This document shows, piece by piece, positions 7,838 through 15,727 of a stretch of 64,000 bases of DNA; position 1 is the first letter of the stretch; every line of letters begins with the position of its first letter. Where the stretch lies: positions 2,294,001 to 2,358,000 of the forward strand of contig NZ_CP046244.1 in NCBI RefSeq assembly GCF_009735625.1. Direction: 5' to 3'. The position numbers and the translations under genes are program-made. The stretch comes from Moorella glycerini. Lineage in GTDB: Bacteria > Bacillota > DSM-521 > Neomoorellales > Neomoorellaceae. The notes below the pieces were generated by a model that saw only the letters and a list, made by a program, of their open reading frames with translations, searched no databases and was not told where the DNA came from.

Positions 7838-9169
7838 CTACTTTGCCAGGGAAGGCCGCGGCACAGTAAAACTACCGGAGCGGAGTCTTTCCAGAAAATG
7901 GTTAAAGCGCTTGCGGATATTTAAATTCAGGGCCCAGAGGATGGCGGCATGCTTTTTGGCCAGCCCCAGGCGGCGGGAGATGGAACCCAGGGAGTAAAAT
8001 TCCTGCCAGGCCCAGTTAAAGCCTTCCTGCAGGGTTTTAGCGCTCATGTTTTTAGGCTCAAAGACCACCCTGCTGATGGTATACTCGCTCCAGTCGTTGC
8101 TGGTGATCCGGCCTTCGCGCTCCAGGGCCTCCCGCAGGGGCGTTCCGGGGAAGGGGGTCAGGATGCCAAACTGGGCTGCCTCCAGGCGGTTGTCCTGGGC
8201 AAATTTGACGGTCCGTTCAAAGACGCTTTCGTCGTCTTCGTCCAGGCCAAAAACAAAGGCACCCTCAATGGCAATACCGTGGTCGTGGATCTTTTTGATG
8301 GCCTCCCGGTATTCTTCCACCCGGTTGACGGCTTTACCTACGGCCTTGAGGTTACCAGGGTACAGGGATTCAAAGCCGATAAAGAGCCCGATGCAGCCGC
8401 TGGCTGCGGCCAGCTGCAGCAGTTCTTCGTCCCGGGCGATATTCAGCGAACCCTGGCTGAACCATTTTATTTTCTTAGGCAACCGGGCCAGTTCGCTAAA
8501 AAGGCGGCGGGCATAGCCGGGATGGCCGACGATATTATCATCGATAAAGGCGATTACTTCGCCTTCCAGCCCGGCGACTTCGCGGATTACCTCCTCCACC
8601 GGCCGGAAGCGGAAGCTTTTGCCGAAGAACTGGCTGACGGTGCAGAAGGAGCAGGCAAAGGGGCAGCCGCGGGTCGTCTGGACGGTATCAGGTACCAGGT
8701 AGCGGCCGCGAAGTAAAAGGTCCCGTCGCGGATTGACCATCTGTTCCAGGGAAGGGCGTTCATGCTGGCGGTAAAAGGGCTGCAGCTTGCCGTCTTCCAG
8801 GTCGGCGAGGAGCCGTTGCCAGGAGCCTTCGGCTTCGCCGATGACTACCGCGTCGGCATGGCCGCCGGCCTCTTCCGGCAGGGCCGAAGGGTGCATGCCG
8901 CCCAGGACTACCCTGGTACCCTTTTTCCGGAAGGCGTCGGCAATTTCATAGGCCCGGGGAGCCAGAGCCGTCATGGCGGAAATACCGACCAGATCGTACT
9001 TTGCATCGCAGTCAAGATCGGTTAAACTTTCATCCAGGATAGTCACCTCGTGCTGGGGTGGCGTCAGGGCCGCCAGGGTGATTAAATTCAGGGGCGGGAA
9101 AATGGACTTTTCCTTTTCACTCTCCCAGAGGGGGTCATGCCAGGCCGGGGCGATTAAAGCGATTTTCAT
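7838..9169 (-). CDS. B12-binding-fold radical SAM protein
   Basis: 443 residues. The first 140 residues form a cobalamin-binding-type Rossmann domain (GISAMTALAPRAYEIADAFR, VVLGGMHPSALPEE), but I see no DxHxxG motif, so cobalamin binding is uncertain. The radical SAM domain has the CxxxCxxC cluster motif (C169, C173, C176 in GCPFACSFC). The start at 9169 is set by GGAGGT upstream. The C-terminal part resembles DUF4070 proteins such as those of hopanoid and lipid modification, but no partner genes are present. It is divergent from the ROK kinase and convergent with the LacI gene. Substrate unknown. Confidence 0.82.
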   Translation of the reverse strand: MKIALIAPAWHDPLWESEKEKSIFPPLNLITLAALTPPQHEVTILDESLTDLDCDAKYDLVGISAMTALAPRAYEIADAFRKKGTRVVLGGMHPSALPEEAGGHADAVVIGEAEGSWQRLLADLEDGKLQPFYRQHERPSLEQMVNPRRDLLLRGRYLVPDTVQTTRGCPFACSFCTVSQFFGKSFRFRPVEEVIREVAGLEGEVIAFIDDNIVGHPGYARRLFSELARLPKKIKWFSQGSLNIARDEELLQLAAASGCIGLFIGFESLYPGNLKAVGKAVNRVEEYREAIKKIHDHGIAIEGAFVFGLDEDDESVFERTVKFAQDNRLEAAQFGILTPFPGTPLREALEREGRITSNDWSEYTISRVVFEPKNMSAKTLQEGFNWAWQEFYSLGSISRRLGLAKKHAAILWALNLNIRKRFNHFLERLRSGSFTVPRPSLAK

Positions 9170-9285
9170 CTTATTTACCTCCAGCAAAGGTTTTTAGCAA
9201 TAATATGGCCATGACGGGAAAGATTCATGTATATTGTTCTCTTCTTGGTGTCGAATTCCTGCATTAATGGAAGGGATGGGTAAAG

Positions 9286-10230
9286 TTGTGGCTTTTGGGT
9301 ATTGATCTCGGTGGTACAACTATCAAGGCCGGGCTGGTGGATATAAAAGGACAGCTCCAGGTAAAGGGGCAGGTACCAACCGGCGCAACTGAGGGCGCAG
9401 GGGCAGTTCTGGAGCGCATCGCAGCCCTGGCCGGTGACCTTGCCCGCCGGCAGGGGCTAACAAGGCAGGATATAAAGGCGGCAGGTATCGGTATACCCGG
9501 CTCGGTGGAGGTGGAAAAAGGGCTGGTCCGCCTGGCCCCCAACCTGTTCTGGCGCGATTTTTCTCTCCGGGCCGAACTAGCTGCCCGGTTAAATTTACCG
9601 GTAGCCGTTGACAATGATGCCCACGTGGCTGCCCTGGGGGAGATGTGGCAGGGAGCCGGGAAGGGTTTTAATGCCTTGCTCATGGTGACCATCGGTACCG
9701 GCATCGGTTCGGGGTTAATTATTGACGGGCACATCCAGCGCGGCGTCTTTGGGTACGGCGCCGAGATGGGGCACGTTAAAATGGTGCGCGAAGGCCCCCA
9801 ATGTCACTGTGGTGGCCGGGGCTGCCTGGAAACCCTGGCTTCAGCCACGGCCATGGTGCGGCGGTTCCGGGAATACCTGGCTGCCGGCCAGCCGTCCCGG
9901 TTGCAGGACAGCCCCGACCTGGGAGCCAGGGAAATCTTAACGGCTGCCGCCGGCGGAGACGAACTCGCCAGCCGGGTTGTAGACTTTGCTGCCAGTTACC
10001 TGGGGATGGCCCTGGCCAATGCCGTCTTATTAGCGGGGCCGGAAGCCATCATTATCGGCGGCGGTCCGGCCCAGGCGGGGGAGGTAATTTTAGCTCCCAT
10101 TCGTAAATACCTGGCTGAATACCTGGGAGCCTGGCAGATTAAACCCTTACCGGTCCTGGCGGCCAGGCTGGGCAATGAGGCCGGGATTATTGGCGCCGCG
10201 CGCCTGGCCCTGGAGCTACTGGAACATTGA
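9286..10230 (+). CDS. ROK-family sugar kinase (glucokinase-like)
   Basis: 314 residues starting at TTG (MWLLGIDLGGTTIKAG). It has the ATP-binding DLGGT motif, the catalytic region DNDAHVAALGE, the second glycine-rich segment TIGTGIGSG and the ROK zinc motif CHCGGRGCLE preceded by GHVKM. These are the signatures of ROK glucokinases, which phosphorylate glucose or related hexoses with ATP in the cytoplasm. There is no DNA-binding domain, so it is an enzyme and not a ROK repressor. It stands alone; the divergent radical SAM gene is unrelated. Confidence 0.88.
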   Translation: MWLLGIDLGGTTIKAGLVDIKGQLQVKGQVPTGATEGAGAVLERIAALAGDLARRQGLTRQDIKAAGIGIPGSVEVEKGLVRLAPNLFWRDFSLRAELAARLNLPVAVDNDAHVAALGEMWQGAGKGFNALLMVTIGTGIGSGLIIDGHIQRGVFGYGAEMGHVKMVREGPQCHCGGRGCLETLASATAMVRRFREYLAAGQPSRLQDSPDLGAREILTAAAGGDELASRVVDFAASYLGMALANAVLLAGPEAIIIGGGPAQAGEVILAPIRKYLAEYLGAWQIKPLPVLAARLGNEAGIIGAARLALELLEH

Positions 10231-10643
10231 GAACCCTTAAAGCTTGCCCTGGCCAATTTGGGCCGGGGTATTTTGTATACAGCATTCTTATATTGCTGGT
10301 CAAAAATTTAATGTGCCCAGGGAGGATTTTGTTTCTTCGTGTAGAATTAAATAGCAATGGTAAGACCACAGACGTCAGAATAGAGGCGGGAGTATATCAA
10401 TTGAAGGAATACGGTAAGGGTAAAGTACAGGTGGAGATGGGGGCTAAGGCTTATATGTCTTTTTCTGGATTAAAAGGCATACAATTTTTAGTAATTACAG
10501 GCAGGAGGTAATCTAGTATATGCAGGCTAGGGAATTATTTCACATAGTTGCAGCTGATTAAAGTCCATCAGGGGGTGAGAGGAAAGGGGAAGCGGAGTTT
10601 TAGGGTAGGCTAAATTACAAAAAATTTCAGGGGAGGAATGGTT
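10231..10643 (+). other. 413-base intergenic region upstream of the TTT operon
   Basis: No convincing gene. A frame of about 94 codons crosses it but resembles nothing and has poor codon use. A perfect TGTATACA palindrome (10274-10281, in TTGTATACAG) resembles operators of FadR/UxuR-type GntR regulators and may control the transporter genes. The rest is AT-rich leader with no recognised riboswitch. Confidence 0.4.
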
Positions 10644-11627
10644 ATGCGCAGGAAAGTTTGGTACCTGGTAGCCTGGTTAACTTTACTAACCGCCGGCACC
10701 TTTTTACTGGTAACGGGGTGCGGCAAGTCCCAGTCCCAGAAGGCTGAAGACAAGTATCCGGAAAAACAGATTACCTACCTGATTACCTTTGATCCCGGCG
10801 GCCAGTCGGACCGCGAGGCGCGGCGGCAGCAGCCCCTCCTGGAGAAGATCCTGGGCCAGAAGGTTATAATTGATTACAAAGTCGGCGGCGGTGGCGCCGT
10901 GGGCTGGAGCGAGCTGGCGCGCTCCAAACCAGACGGTTATACTATTGCCGGTTTTAACCTGCCCCATATTATCCTCCAGCCCATGCAGCAGGCCACGGGT
11001 TACAAGACCGAGCAGATTGTACCGGTAGCCCTGTTCCAGTCGACCCCCCTGGGCCTGGCTGTTTTAAAGGACAGTCCCTATAAGACCCTGGAGGATTTCC
11101 TCAATGCAGCCAAACAAAAACCCGGGGAGATTTCCATCGGCGGCTCCGGGACCTTCTCCGGCCACCAGATGGGAACCTTGAGGCTGGAAAAACTGACGGG
11201 GACCAAGTTTAAATACGTACCCTTTACCGGTTCCGCTCCCCAGATGACGGCCTTCCTGGGCGGCCATGTCGACGCGGTCTTTGCTAATTCCGATGATCTG
11301 GTAAAACAGAAGGATAAGATCCGCATCCTGGCCTTTGCTGGTAAAGAACGCTTCGAAGCCTTCCCTGATGCCCCGACTTTTAAAGAAAAGGGCATTGACT
11401 TAGTCGAAGCCATTGACCGGGGCGTAGCGGTACCACCGGGGACACCGGACAATATAATCAAAAAACTGGAAGCAGCCTTCCTGGAGATTGCTAAAAACCC
11501 CGATATCCAGGCCCAGATGAAAAAAGAAGGTTTTGTTCCTATTGCCATGGGCCATGACGAATGCAAGGCCTATATCGAAAAGATGACGGGTATCTATAAA
11601 GAAATTGCTGCCGGACTTAAAAATTAG
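10644..11627 (+). CDS. tripartite tricarboxylate transporter substrate-binding lipoprotein (TctC-like)
   Basis: 327 residues of the Bug/TctC family: ITYLITFDPGGQSDREARR near the N-terminus, then a GGAVGWSELARSKPDGYTI segment. The signal peptide ends LLVTGC, a lipobox, so the protein is membrane-anchored. The start at 10644 is 7 bases after GGGGAGG; the ATG six bases earlier is too close. It captures a carboxylate for the TctB/TctA membrane pair that follows. The ligand cannot be told from sequence, but a LarA-like gene downstream suggests a hydroxy acid or related compound. Confidence 0.88.
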   Translation: MRRKVWYLVAWLTLLTAGTFLLVTGCGKSQSQKAEDKYPEKQITYLITFDPGGQSDREARRQQPLLEKILGQKVIIDYKVGGGGAVGWSELARSKPDGYTIAGFNLPHIILQPMQQATGYKTEQIVPVALFQSTPLGLAVLKDSPYKTLEDFLNAAKQKPGEISIGGSGTFSGHQMGTLRLEKLTGTKFKYVPFTGSAPQMTAFLGGHVDAVFANSDDLVKQKDKIRILAFAGKERFEAFPDAPTFKEKGIDLVEAIDRGVAVPPGTPDNIIKKLEAAFLEIAKNPDIQAQMKKEGFVPIAMGHDECKAYIEKMTGIYKEIAAGLKN

Positions 11628-11653
11628 TCTGGCGGGAGACAGGTGAGATGCTT

Positions 11654-12118
11654 ATGCGTACGCAACGGGCGGCCGACATGGTCAGCGGCGCCTTGCTGGC
11701 AGGCCTGGGATTGTTATCCCTGGTTGCTTCGCTGAATATCGCCGGGGTTACGGGGGAGCACCTGCACCCCCGTACCCTGCCTTATCTTTTAAGCCTGGTT
11801 ATATTCGTAACCGGCCTGGCCTTACTTTTAAGCGGCTGGCGTTACCGGGGAGAAGCAAAGATTATTGACTGGCCGGGCCGGGAGGGCTGGAAGCGGATTT
11901 TAATTTCCCTGGCCAGCATAGTGGTCTACCTGCTTTTGCTGGAGCCCCTGGGCTTTACGTTAAGTAGCTTTTTATTGCTGGTTTTTTTGACCTGGTACCT
12001 GGGGCGGTATCATATTATCTTTATTATCCTCCTGGGACTGGCTACAGCTGTAGTTATTTATTTCCTGTTTATACAGTTTTTGGGCTTAACCTTTCCGGTG
12101 GGTCCCCTGGGCTGGTAG
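11654..12118 (+). CDS. TctB-like small membrane subunit of TTT transporter
   Basis: 154 residues with four hydrophobic helices, standard for TctB. The ATG at 11654 is 7 bases after AGGTGA; the one at 11648 is too close. It lies between the binding protein and the large permease, in the usual C-B-A order. The short subunit evolves fast and is recognised mainly by helix pattern and place. Confidence 0.82.
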   Translation: MRTQRAADMVSGALLAGLGLLSLVASLNIAGVTGEHLHPRTLPYLLSLVIFVTGLALLLSGWRYRGEAKIIDWPGREGWKRILISLASIVVYLLLLEPLGFTLSSFLLLVFLTWYLGRYHIIFIILLGLATAVVIYFLFIQFLGLTFPVGPLGW

Positions 12119-12130
12119 GAGGCGAACACA

Positions 12131-13639
12131 ATGTCTTTTTCGTGGAGTTATTTGCTGCACGGGTTTTACCTGGCTTTTACCCCCTTGAACCTTCTTTATG
12201 CGTTGATAGGCAGCGTGGTAGGCACCCTGGTGGGGGTACTGCCGGGTATAGGGCCGACTTCAGCTATAGCTATCCTTTTGCCCTTGACGACGGTCTTACC
12301 GCCCATTCCGGCCATCATTATGATGGCGGCCATTTATTACGGAGCCATGTACGGCGGTTCAACGACGGCTATTGTCGTTAATATTCCCGGAGAAGCCTCT
12401 TCGGTGCCAACGGCCATGGACGGCTACCAGCTGGCCCGGCAGGGCCGGGGCGGGCCGGCCTTAGGTGTTGCGGCTATATCTTCCTTTGTGGCCGGGACCT
12501 TAAGCCTGGTGGGATTGACCTTCTTTGCCCCTCTCCTGGCCAATGTGGCCCTGGCCTTTGGGCCACCGGAGTATTTCGCCCTGATGTTTATGGCCCTGAG
12601 CCTGGTAATCAGCCTTTCGGGGCGGGCTTTGCTAAAGGGGCTCATTGCTACGGCCCTGGGCCTGCTGGTGGCCATGATTGGCCTGGACCCCCTGACGGGG
12701 GAAGCCCGCCTGACCTTTGGCACGGTTTCTCTTATGGCGGGTGTTAACTTCATCAGCGTCATCATCGGCCTCTTTGCCATAGGGGAAGTCCTGGTTAATG
12801 TGGAACGGGCGGTAGCCTCGATTTATGAAAATAAAATTCGTGACTGGCTACCGACAAAGGAAGACTTAAAACAGAGCTGGGGCGCCATGTTGCGCTCTTC
12901 GGTAATCGGCTTTTTCCTGGGGCTCTTGCCGGGATGCAGCCCGGCGGTAACTACCTTTATCGCTTATGATGCCGAAAAGAAGGTTTCCAAACGACCTCAC
13001 CTCTTCGGCCATGGCGCCATAGAGGGGGTGGCGGCGGCGGAAGGGGCCAATAATGCTACCTGCAGCGGCGGTTTTGTACCTTTATTCTCCTTTGGTATCC
13101 CTTCCGGGCCGGCCCTGGCCGTCCTCCTGGGCGGGTTTATGATGTATGGCTTGCAGCCAGGCCCCATGCTCTTTAAGGAAAATCCGGACCTGGTGTGGGC
13201 GGTCATCGCCAGCATGTACCTGGGCAATGTCATCCTGCTGGTTTTAAACCTGCCCCTGGTGGGGTTGTGGGCGCGGATAGCCCTCATTCCCTTTCCCATT
13301 TTAGGACCCATGATTATCCTGTTCTCGGTTATCGGTGCCTACAGCGTCCGTTTCCTGATGTTTGACGTTTGGGTGGCCCTTATATTTGGCGTCCTGGGTT
13401 ATTTAATGCGCAAACTTGGTTTTCCTTTGGCACCCATGGTGCTGGCCACCGTCCTGGCCCAGATGCTGGAGACTTCCTTAAAGCAGTCCCTGGTGCTTTC
13501 CAATGGTTCGCCCCTGATTTTCTTCACCAGGCCCATTGCAGCTGTCTTTATGCTCCTGGCCGTGGTCATGATTGCCTGGGGCCTGTGGCTGCAGTTCAGC
13601 GGCCGTGGTGCTGAACTGGCGGCAGACGATAGCGATTAA
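12131..13639 (+). CDS. TctA-like large permease of TTT transporter
   Basis: 502 residues with about 11-12 membrane helices. It carries the TctA signatures GVLPGIGPTSAIAILLP near residue 37, YGAMYGGSTTAIVVNIPGE near 75 and GLLPGCSPAVTTFIAY in the second half, the two inverted-repeat cores that bind substrate and sodium. The start follows TAGGAGG. It forms a secondary, ion-driven importer with the two genes upstream. Confidence 0.92.
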   Translation: MSFSWSYLLHGFYLAFTPLNLLYALIGSVVGTLVGVLPGIGPTSAIAILLPLTTVLPPIPAIIMMAAIYYGAMYGGSTTAIVVNIPGEASSVPTAMDGYQLARQGRGGPALGVAAISSFVAGTLSLVGLTFFAPLLANVALAFGPPEYFALMFMALSLVISLSGRALLKGLIATALGLLVAMIGLDPLTGEARLTFGTVSLMAGVNFISVIIGLFAIGEVLVNVERAVASIYENKIRDWLPTKEDLKQSWGAMLRSSVIGFFLGLLPGCSPAVTTFIAYDAEKKVSKRPHLFGHGAIEGVAAAEGANNATCSGGFVPLFSFGIPSGPALAVLLGGFMMYGLQPGPMLFKENPDLVWAVIASMYLGNVILLVLNLPLVGLWARIALIPFPILGPMIILFSVIGAYSVRFLMFDVWVALIFGVLGYLMRKLGFPLAPMVLATVLAQMLETSLKQSLVLSNGSPLIFFTRPIAAVFMLLAVVMIAWGLWLQFSGRGAELAADDSD

Positions 13640-13704
13640 AAAGAATGGGAAATAGTCAACACTAACATTAAATCCCTATTATTAGTCTGGTGCCTAATTG
13701 ATCA

Positions 13705-13730
13705 AGGGAAGCCTTACTACGGGCTTCCCT
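13705..13730 (+). terminator. hairpin after TTT operon
   Basis: AGGGAAGCC (13705-13713) pairs with GGCTTCCCT (13722-13730). The stem is strong but is followed by GATTGTTAAC and not a clean T-run, so termination may be partial and the LarA-like gene could be read through. Confidence 0.55.
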
Positions 13731-13791
13731 GATTGTTAACCGGGCTTAAGAAGACTGCACCCGTAATGGCTTCCAAGAAGGGGGTTCTAAA

Positions 13792-15051
13792 TTGGCTAAA
13801 GTGAAAGTCCCTTACGGAGAAGGATACCAGACCGGCGAACTGCCGGCTGGTCTTAGGGTACACGAAGTAGCCCCCCGGGAGGTGGCCGGGGTAACCGGTG
13901 CTGAGGCTGAGGTCCGTCGGGCCCTGGAAAATCCCATTGGCAACCGGGGAGTAGAAGAGTTGCGCGGCGCCCAAAAAGTAGTTATTGTCGTCAGCGACCT
14001 GACCCGACCGGTGCCCAATGCCGTCATTTTAACGGTCCTGCTGGAAAAACTGAACGCCATCGGTATCAGCGATGAGCAGATTACCATCCTGGTAGGCGCC
14101 GGCCTGCACCGGCCGGCGCCGCCGGAAGAATTCCCCCTGATTGTTGGTCCTGAAGTGGCGGCCAGGATCAAGGTGATTAGCCATGACGCCTATGCCCCGG
14201 GGGTCCTGCAGCAGGTAGGTGTTTCCTCCCGGGGGACGCCCATCTGGCTCAACCGCCACTACCTGGAGGCCGACGGCCGCATCCTCACAGGCATGATTGA
14301 TCCCCACCAGATCGTCGGGTACAGCGCCGGCGCCAAGTCCCTGGTCATCGGCTGCGGGGGGGAAGCTACCATCCGCGCCAACCATGCCCACCTGGTGGAA
14401 CCGGAAGCTGTCCTGGGGCGGGTGGAGGGCAACCCGGCCCGCGAAGACATTGATGAAATCGGCGGCCGGGTTGGGATCGACCTGGTCGTTAACGTGGTTT
14501 TGAACAATCATAAAGAAATTGTCCGCGCTGTGGCCGGCCATTACCTGGAGGCCCACCGGGCCGGGGTGGCCGTGGCCCGTGAGGTCAGCGAGGTACCGGT
14601 TCCTGAAGTAGCCGACCTGGCCATTGTTTCTCCCGGCGGCTTTCCCAAGGATATCAACCTCTACCAGGCCCAGAAGGGCCTCTATCACGCCACACCGGTA
14701 GTAAAAGAGGGAGGGATAATCATCCTCTGCGCCGAGTGCCGGGAAGGAGCCGGGGAAGATCGCTTTATTGCCGGCATGCGAGCCGGTAACACGCCGGCAA
14801 CAGTAATGGAATCCTTCCGCAGCCGGGAATTCCAGATGGGGTTCCATAAAGCCTTTCTCTGGTGCCGCTCCCTGGTCCATGCCCGGGTAATTCTGGTCAG
14901 CAGCGGGGTAGACGACGAACTGGCCCGGGTAATGATGGTCCGCAAAGCACCGGACCTCCAGGCGGCCATTGACCTGGCCCTGCAGGAACTGCCAGGAGCC
15001 AGGGTGGCTGCCGTGCTGCCCAAGGCCAATTCGACGATACCGGTGCTTTAA
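13792..15051 (+). CDS. LarA-like nickel-dependent racemase/epimerase family protein
   Basis: 419 residues, about the family length. Motifs of the LarA (DUF2088) family are present: SDLTRPVP near residue 65, GAGLHRPAP near 103 (catalytic His region), DPHQIVGYSAGAKS near 168-181, whose Lys matches the one that holds the nickel pincer cofactor in lactate racemase, and a downstream NHAHL. The TTG start follows AAGGGGG. Family members racemise lactate, malate or other 2-hydroxy acids. larB, larC and larE, which make the cofactor, are not in the window. Placement behind a carboxylate transporter suggests it acts on the imported acid. Confidence 0.8.
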   Translation: MAKVKVPYGEGYQTGELPAGLRVHEVAPREVAGVTGAEAEVRRALENPIGNRGVEELRGAQKVVIVVSDLTRPVPNAVILTVLLEKLNAIGISDEQITILVGAGLHRPAPPEEFPLIVGPEVAARIKVISHDAYAPGVLQQVGVSSRGTPIWLNRHYLEADGRILTGMIDPHQIVGYSAGAKSLVIGCGGEATIRANHAHLVEPEAVLGRVEGNPAREDIDEIGGRVGIDLVVNVVLNNHKEIVRAVAGHYLEAHRAGVAVAREVSEVPVPEVADLAIVSPGGFPKDINLYQAQKGLYHATPVVKEGGIIILCAECREGAGEDRFIAGMRAGNTPATVMESFRSREFQMGFHKAFLWCRSLVHARVILVSSGVDDELARVMMVRKAPDLQAAIDLALQELPGARVAAVLPKANSTIPVL

Positions 15052-15104
15052 TTATAGGTGGGAAGTGAGAATTGAGTAAAACCCGGAGGGTTGGAGATAA
15101 ACTG

Positions 15105-15305
15105 ATGATTGAAGTATGGGTAAACGGTAAACAACTCCAGGTTGATAGAGGTACTACTGTCACCGGCCTGCTGGCCCGGGAAGGCCTGCTGACTCCCATT
15201 GCTACCGTAGCGGTCAACGATAAGCTGTTACCGCGGCAGGATTGGGATTACCGCCTCCGGGAGGGCGACAGGGTGGAGGTTATTAGTTTAATGGAGGGCG
15301 GTTAG
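15105..15305 (+). CDS. ThiS/MoaD-like sulfur-carrier protein
   Basis: 66 residues, beta-grasp type, ending in Gly-Gly, the C-terminus that is adenylated and thiocarboxylated in ThiS and MoaD. The ATG at 15105 gives the normal ThiS length and has GGAG 8 bases before it; a TTG at 15072 would add 11 residues. No ThiF/MoeB-type activating enzyme or ThiG is near. It could serve thiamine, tungsten/molybdenum cofactor or another sulfur pathway. Its place behind the LarA-like gene is unexplained. Confidence 0.72.
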   Translation: MIEVWVNGKQLQVDRGTTVTGLLAREGLLTPIATVAVNDKLLPRQDWDYRLREGDRVEVISLMEGG

Positions 15306-15344
15306 AGAAGCCCCATGGGGGCTAACGCCCCCGCCTAGCGAATG

Positions 15345-15656
15345 ATGAAAATTTGCCCGGTCGTTAGGGCGGGGATATGTCCCGGAGCCTATGAGGCGTG
15401 GAGCGAAGGTCAAAAGGACAAGCGAGGTGAGGCAACCGCTGCCGGCGCCGAGGACGCCTGAGCGTACCTTTGAGAGGGAACGATGTAATCTCATAGAAAG
15501 AGTAAAGTTGGCGGAACCAGGAGCCTGTTCATGGGCAATCCGCAGGCGACGAGCAGCGGTCCGAACCGAGCCGTAGTCCTGTCGGCGCGTAACTCCTGAG
15601 CGGCGAAGGGACATATCCCCGCCAGAAGGTACCATTACTGGCAGAACCCTATTTTC
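15345..15656 (+). repeat. structured insertion-like element, copy E (long form)
   Basis: A 312-base non-coding element starting ATGAAAAT (15345-15352) and ending TATTTTC (15650-15656) followed by GGAGG. GAAAAT and ATTTTC can pair at the ends. Inside is a perfect 16-bp inverted repeat, GGCGGGGATATGTCCC (15368-15383) against its complement at 15608-15623, enclosing about 220 bases with several short hairpins. It shares CCGAGGAC (15448-15455) and GAGCCGTAG (15568-15576) in the same order with the copies at 21396 and 26925. No long frame on either strand looks coding. It fills the gap between the ThiS-like and MetE-like genes. Confidence 0.7.
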
Positions 15657-15727
15657 GGAGGTAGGAGGAAAAGGCCGCCCGGCGGCGAATTAACCCGGGA
15701 GCACCTTTTGCGAAAAGGAGAATCTAC

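Noticed and set aside
14029-14880. 283-codon reverse frame inside the LarA-like gene
   Set aside because: It is the shadow of a GC-rich coding region on the other strand; the LarA-like frame has all conserved motifs.
15391-15635. Short frames on both strands inside element E
   Set aside because: Composition reflects the hairpin-rich sequence; no ribosome sites and no similarity to known proteins.
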